The notes under the pieces were generated by a model that saw nothing but the letters and a program-made list of their open reading frames with translations, ran no database searches and had not been told where the DNA came from. Position numbers and translations under genes: made by a program. A stretch of 64,000 bases of DNA, taken from Streptomyces sp. SID8374. GTDB lineage: Bacteria; Actinomycetota; Actinomycetes; Streptomycetales; Streptomycetaceae. The DNA is taken from NCBI RefSeq assembly GCF_009865135.1, contig NZ_WWGH01000001.1, forward strand, positions 1,240,001 to 1,304,000. The letters run 5' to 3'. Positions 60,190 through 64,000 of the stretch are shown here, in pieces (within the stretch, counting starts at the first letter, position 1; every line of letters starts with the position of its first letter).

Positions 60190-61263
60190 TCAGGCCTGGC
60201 TGCCGCCGCTCCGCCGCCGTGCGATCACCGTGGCGCCCGCGCCGATCGCCAGCAGCAGGGCCGCGCCGCCCGCGAGGTACGGGGTGGAGGAGCTGCCGCC
60301 GGTCTCGGCGAGGTTGGCCGTGGTGGGGGCCTTGCCGGAGTCGGAGCCGGTCTGCGGCTTCACATCGGAGCCGCCATCGCCCTGGTCACCGCCGGTGGAA
60401 CCGCCGTCCGAACCGCCCGAGTCACCGCCGCTGGAGCCGCCGGTGTCACCGCCGCCGGTGGAACCGCCGGAGCCGCCCGTGGAACTGCCGCCCGTGTCGC
60501 CCCCCGTCGACCCGCCGTTGCTGCCGCCCGGCTCCTCGGGCGTCTTGGGCCCCTTCGGGGTCTCGCAGGTCGCCTCGGCCAGGGTGACCTCGCCGTTCAC
60601 CTCGGCCACGTTGAGATTGAGCGGGTTGACCGAGACCTTCAGCTGGAGTGCCGTCGCTGCGGCCGTACGCGAGGTGGTCTCGGTCTTCGACAGGTCGAGG
60701 CTCACCTCGCCGACGCCCGGCACCACCACCCGGGTCGGGCCGCCCGCGGAGAGCGTCACCTTCTTGCCGAGCACCTTGACGTGGCCGAGCACGTTCGATT
60801 CGGCGACGGGCTGCTTGCCGGTCTCGCAGAGCGCCTTGGAGGTCACCTTCTCGACCTCGATGAGCGAGAGCAGGGGCAGTCCGGGCACATGGACCCGGGC
60901 CTTGGCCAGGTTGGTGTAGCCCTCGGCCTTGTGCTCGTCCACGGTGGCGTTGGCGGTGGCCACGTCGGCGCGCAGGATGCTGACCGGCTTTCCGCCCTCG
61001 ACACCGTCCAGGTTCACCGAGAGCGCGGTCTTCTCGGCGCTGGCCGGCGCCTGCACCTCGTTGAGCGTGACCTTGAGGGGCACCTGGACGGACTTGTTGA
61101 GGAGCGAGACGTCGAGTCCGGTACGGAGCACGACCGCGCTCGCCTTGCCCTCGCCGCCGGTGGCGGGCGTCGCCGGGGCTGCCTGCGCGGGGACGGCGAC
61201 AAACAGGGCGACGGGAGCGGTGGCGACCGCCAGGGCAGCGAGACGGAAGGTGTTGCTGTTCAA
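60190..61263 (-). CDS. SCO1860-type LAETG-anchored surface protein
   Basis: This secreted protein of about 357 residues has a signal peptide (about 1-29; MNSNTFRLAALAV..., ending AQA). Its globular domain has two cysteines (LCETGK, TCETPK), followed by a long Gly/Ser/Asp low-complexity stalk (about 235-315). The C-terminal sorting signal is LAETG, a hydrophobic helix and RRRSGG. LAETG is the class E sortase motif of Streptomyces, so it should be linked to the cell wall. I place the start at TTG 61261-61263, which gives the correct signal peptide; an ATG at 61320 adds 19 residues inside a hairpin. The function is unknown. Confidence 0.88.
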   Translation of the reverse strand: MNSNTFRLAALAVATAPVALFVAVPAQAAPATPATGGEGKASAVVLRTGLDVSLLNKSVQVPLKVTLNEVQAPASAEKTALSVNLDGVEGGKPVSILRADVATANATVDEHKAEGYTNLAKARVHVPGLPLLSLIEVEKVTSKALCETGKQPVAESNVLGHVKVLGKKVTLSAGGPTRVVVPGVGEVSLDLSKTETTSRTAAATALQLKVSVNPLNLNVAEVNGEVTLAEATCETPKGPKTPEEPGGSNGGSTGGDTGGSSTGGSGGSTGGGDTGGSSGGDSGGSDGGSTGGDQGDGGSDVKPQTGSDSGKAPTTANLAETGGSSSTPYLAGGAALLLAIGAGATVIARRRSGGSQA

Positions 61264-61566
61264 GATGGTGGAACCCCCACAAGAGACATGGAGCCACCGG
61301 CACAGTCCAATGGGGGACATCGCCTGTGCCGGTGGCCTCGACTCCGTGAATCTTTACGCACTGAGGGTGAACTGGCGGACACCTGACGTGAGTTCACCCC
61401 AAAGGGGGGTTTTCGCGCGTATATTCGAATCTTTCGGCACGCGCGTTCCCTCCCGCCTCACTCCGTCACCCGTTTCACACCGTGTCCGCCGAGGCGCATC
61501 GGCGAGCGGAGGTAGCTCAACGAGCCGGGGGCCGCATCCGTCACTGCCCGTCAACCCGGCACAACC
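61264..61566. other. Intergenic region upstream of the LAETG protein
   Basis: These 303 bases hold a 13-bp hairpin (61293-61336) and an A+T-richer patch with GTATATTCGAAT (61418-61429), probably the LAETG gene promoter. Coding potential is low on both strands. Confidence 0.6.
61293..61336 (-). promoter_or_regulatory. Perfect hairpin in the leader of the LAETG gene
   Basis: GCCACCGGCACAG (61293-61305) and CTGTGCCGGTGGC (61324-61336) form a 13-bp perfect stem with an 18-base loop. It lies 30 bases upstream of the TTG start. It could attenuate transcription, mask translation, or terminate the upstream amidohydrolase transcript. Confidence 0.6.
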
Positions 61567-62679
61567 TCAGCCGATGACCCGCCCGTTCAGCACGATGTGG
61601 CGCGGCCCGCCCAGCACCCGGACATCCGCGCGCGGGTCCTCGTCGTACACGACCAAATCCGCCGGAGCCCCTTCCTCCAGCCCCGGCCGCCCCAGCCAGC
61701 TCCTGGCTCCCCACGCGGTGGCGGAGAGGGCCTCCAGCGGCGGGATGCCCGCCTTCACCAGTTCGGCGACCTCGCCCGCGACCAGGCCGTGCGCCAGCGA
61801 ACCGCCCGCGTCGGTGCCGACGTAGACCGGGACGCCCGCGTCGTACGCCGCGCGCACGGTGTCGTAGCGGCGCTCGTACAGCTGCCGCATATGGGCCGAC
61901 CAGCGGGGGAACTTGGCCTCGCCGCCCGCCGCGAGGTCGGGGAACGTGGCGATGTTGACCAGCGTCGGGACGATCGCGACGCCGCGCTCGGCGAAGAGCG
62001 GGATCGTCTCCTCGGTGAGGCCGGTGGCGTGTTCGATGCAGTCGATGCCCGCCTCGACCAGGTCCCGCAGCGCGGCCTCGGCGAAGCAGTGCGCGGTGAC
62101 CCGGGCGCCCAGCCGGTGCGCCTCCGCGATGGCCGCCTCGACCTCGCCGCGCGGCCAGCAGGCGGTCAGGTCGCCCGCGTCCCGGTCGATCCAGTCCCCC
62201 ACCAGCTTGACCCAGCCGTCGCCGCGCCGGGCCTCCCGGGCGACGTACGCGACGAGGTCGCCGGGCTCGATCTCATGGGCGTAGTTGCGGATGTAGCGGC
62301 GGGTCCTGGCGATGTGGCGGCCGGCCCTGATGATCTTCGGCAGGTCCTCGCGGTCGTCGATCCAGCGGGTGTCGGAGGGCGATCCGGCGTCCCGGATGAG
62401 CAGGGTCCCGGCCTCCCGGTCGGTGAGCGCCTGCTTCTCGGCGGTCGCCGCGTCGACCGGGCCGTGCCGGTCCAGGCCCACATGGCAGTGCGCGTCGACG
62501 AGGCCGGGCAGCGCCCAGCCCGTGACCGTCTCCGCGCGGTCCGCGCCCGGCGGCCGCTCGTAGGTGATCCGCCCGTCGACGGCCCACAGTTCCTCGCGCA
62601 CCTCGTCCGGGCCGACGAGGACCCGACCCTTCACCCGCAGCACCCGCTGCCCGTCCCGACCGCTCACCTGATCACTCAT
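61567..62679 (-). CDS. Amidohydrolase-family protein (imidazolonepropionase-like)
   Basis: This 370-residue metal-dependent hydrolase has the N-terminal beta-sandwich strand and metal ligands HCH (LVDAHCHVGLD). A probable carboxylated lysine or metal site lies in WVKLVGDWID. Further histidines are in TAHCFAEAA and CIEHATGL, with the late aspartate in GTDAGGSLAHG. The C-terminal part closes the beta-sandwich (GAPADLVVYDEDP). The substrate is unknown; relatives cleave peptides or cyclic amides. ATG 62679 is preceded by an AGG-rich site. It is divergent from the aminotransferase gene. Confidence 0.9.
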   Translation of the reverse strand: MSDQVSGRDGQRVLRVKGRVLVGPDEVREELWAVDGRITYERPPGADRAETVTGWALPGLVDAHCHVGLDRHGPVDAATAEKQALTDREAGTLLIRDAGSPSDTRWIDDREDLPKIIRAGRHIARTRRYIRNYAHEIEPGDLVAYVAREARRGDGWVKLVGDWIDRDAGDLTACWPRGEVEAAIAEAHRLGARVTAHCFAEAALRDLVEAGIDCIEHATGLTEETIPLFAERGVAIVPTLVNIATFPDLAAGGEAKFPRWSAHMRQLYERRYDTVRAAYDAGVPVYVGTDAGGSLAHGLVAGEVAELVKAGIPPLEALSATAWGARSWLGRPGLEEGAPADLVVYDEDPRADVRVLGGPRHIVLNGRVIG

Positions 62680-62755
62680 AGGCGGCACTGTACGAGGCCC
62701 TCGGTAGGCTGCTGGAGCCTGTCGACCGCCGACCGAACCCGAAGAGAGCCCCACC

Positions 62756-63862
62756 GTGACGCACCCCTTCCTCGACCTCCCCCCGCTGACCGCCGCGCAC
62801 TTCGCGGCCATCGAGAGGCGGGTGGCCGCGCTCCTCGCCACCGAGCAGGACGTCGTCATCACGCAGGGCGAGGCGCTGCTGCCGCTGGAGGGCTGCATCC
62901 GCGGCGGCGCCCGGCCCGGTTCGACCGCGCTGAACGTGGTCACGGGCCCGTACGGGCAGACCTTCGGCAACTGGCTGCGGGACTGCGGCGCCCAGGTCGT
63001 CGACCTCACCGTGCCCTTCCACACCGCCGTGACGGCCGCCCAGGTCGCCGAGGCGCTCGCCGAGCACCCGGAGATCGGCTTCGTCTCCCTGGTGCACGCG
63101 GAGGCGGCGACCGGCAACACCAACCCGGTCGCGGAGATCGGTGAGGTGGTCCGGGCGCACGGGGCGCTGTTCATGCTGGACGCGGTCGCCTCGGTGGCCG
63201 CCGAGCCGCTGCTGCCGGACGCCTGGGGCGTGGACCTGTGCGTGATCGGCGCGCAGAAGGCGATGGGCGGCCCGGCCGGGGTGTCGGCGGTCTCGGTGAG
63301 CGGGCGGGCCTGGGAGCGGATCGCCGCCAACCCGGCCGCCCCGCGCCGCTCGTACCTCTCGCTGCTGGACTGGAAGGAGCGCTGGATCGACGCGGGCCGC
63401 AAGGCGCTGCCGCACGCTCCGGCGCAGCTGGAGATGCTGGGTCTGGAGGCGTGCCTGGAGCGGATCGAGGAGGACGGCCTGGACGACGTGATGGCCCGCC
63501 ATGCCGCGGCCGCGGCGGCGACCCGGGTGGGCGCGGTGGCGCTGGGCGGCGGTCTGGAGCCGTACGTCCACGAGGCGCGGGACGCCGCTCCGGTGGCCAC
63601 GACGCTGCGCGTCCCGGCGGGGACCGACGCCTCGGCGCTGGTCGCGCGGGCACTGGAGCTGGAGCACACGCTGCCGCTCGTCGCGGGCGGCGGGGCGCTC
63701 TCCAAGGAGATGATCCGGGTCAATCATTACGGTGCGGATGCGACGCGGAACGCGGTGCTGTCCTCGCTCGCGGCTCTGGGGGCGGCGCTGGCCGCTACGG
63801 GCCGGCAGGTCGACTTCGAGGCTGCCCGTCGCGCGGTGACGGAAACCTCTCCGGGCCTCTGA
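62756..63862 (+). CDS. Class V aminotransferase (serine/alanine-glyoxylate type)
   Basis: This 368-residue fold-type I PLP enzyme shows GPYGQTFGNWLRDCG near the N-terminus, HAEAATGNTNPVAEIG, and the cofactor aspartate in LFMLDAVASVAAEPL. The PLP lysine is K168 in GAQKAMGGPAG, and the C-terminus has KEMIRVNHYGADAT. It resembles alanine-glyoxylate and serine-pyruvate aminotransferases; the exact substrate is unknown. The GTG start is at 62756. An 18-bp terminator stem begins 8 bases after the stop. Confidence 0.9.
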   Translation: MTHPFLDLPPLTAAHFAAIERRVAALLATEQDVVITQGEALLPLEGCIRGGARPGSTALNVVTGPYGQTFGNWLRDCGAQVVDLTVPFHTAVTAAQVAEALAEHPEIGFVSLVHAEAATGNTNPVAEIGEVVRAHGALFMLDAVASVAAEPLLPDAWGVDLCVIGAQKAMGGPAGVSAVSVSGRAWERIAANPAAPRRSYLSLLDWKERWIDAGRKALPHAPAQLEMLGLEACLERIEEDGLDDVMARHAAAAAATRVGAVALGGGLEPYVHEARDAAPVATTLRVPAGTDASALVARALELEHTLPLVAGGGALSKEMIRVNHYGADATRNAVLSSLAALGAALAATGRQVDFEAARRAVTETSPGL

Positions 63863-63869
63863 TATTCAT

Positions 63870-63909
63870 AATGCGGGGAGCTGCTTTATCGAAAGCAGCT
63901 CCCCGCATT
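63870..63909 (+). terminator. Strong hairpin terminator
   Basis: An 18-bp perfect stem (63870-63887 with 63892-63909) with loop ATCG follows the aminotransferase gene. A short T-containing tail (CTTCT) comes after. Confidence 0.88.
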
Positions 63910-64000
63910 CTTCTGCCCGCTTTCCCTCCCGCTAAACGCGGAAGTTTTTTCGGGGCTCGAACTTCATGATTCGGACACGTCTCAGAGGAGTTACAACCCT
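63910..64000 (+). other. Probable leader of a gene beyond the window
   Basis: This A+T-richer stretch (GAAGTTTTTTCGGGG near 63940) ends with GAGGAG at 63985-63990, about 10 bases before the window edge. It looks like the ribosome binding site of a plus-strand gene starting just past 64000. Confidence 0.3.

Overview
This window is chromosomal DNA of a Streptomyces. The sequence is very G+C-rich with strong wobble-position G/C bias, GTG and TTG starts are common, and the gene content is typical of the genus: a chaplin, a TTG-started fabG followed by an InhA-like fabI, an LAETG sortase substrate, the nucleoid protein Gbn, a PhoP box before a Pit phosphate transporter, and a B12-riboswitch cobalamin operon. 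From memory, the gene order follows the S. coelicolor chromosome from about SCO1800 (chpE) to just past SCO1860, so most of it is conserved core chromosome. I see no tRNA or rRNA gene, insertion sequence, prophage or CRISPR array.

Layout. 0.1-5.4 kb: chpE, a DevRS-like two-component pair, an SDR coupled to a QueA-like protein, and a secreted transglycosylase. 5.5-13.5 kb: an FHA/ABC transporter, serB, a SixA phosphatase, small membrane proteins, and a CynX-type MFS permease divergent from a GntR regulator. 13.6-20 kb: fabG-fabI, the TldD/TldE protease pair and tyrS. 20-26 kb: small membrane or stress proteins, moaA, an acetate symporter with its DUF485 partner, and a secreted subtilisin. 26-37 kb: the most accessory-looking stretch, with an alcohol dehydrogenase, a coupled fatty-acid-hydroxylase/lysoplasmalogenase pair, a large NACHT-LRR NTPase carrying a TTA codon, an exonuclease-BRCT protein, SURF1, a GH15 hydrolase and an atypical SDR. 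37-40.5 kb: a five-gene Asp23/AmaP envelope-stress operon with a related divergent gene. 40.5-48.7 kb: enoyl-CoA hydratase, gbn, an ABC-F protein, a zinc metallopeptidase, a VOC protein, a large hypothetical protein, an alpha/beta hydrolase and a class II aldolase. 48.9-60 kb: pit, then a riboswitch-led, translationally coupled cobalamin operon (cobD-cobQ-chelatase-cobO-cobB), a ZIP transporter and a CobE/CbiG-CobC fusion. 60-64 kb: an LAETG-anchored protein, an amidohydrolase and a class V aminotransferase.

How the genes work together. FabG and FabI perform the two reductive steps of type II fatty-acid synthesis. TldD and TldE form one protease. The Asp23/AmaP set is a membrane-anchored stress module. 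The cob genes cover late corrin amidation, adenosylation and aminopropanol attachment, but the corrin-ring methyltransferases and CobN are not in the window. Non-coding signals include a dozen strong hairpin terminators, a cobalamin riboswitch, a PHO box, CCTAGG-centred palindromes, a GntR-type operator and several small repeats.

The best candidates for something undescribed are the TTA-containing NACHT-LRR gene, the hydroxylase-lysoplasmalogenase pair as a possible ether-lipid module, and two places where Streptomyces-type dispersed repeats appear to have entered operons (the tldD/tldE junction and the 3' end of cobQ). Function calls come from reading motifs and from family knowledge; no database search was run.
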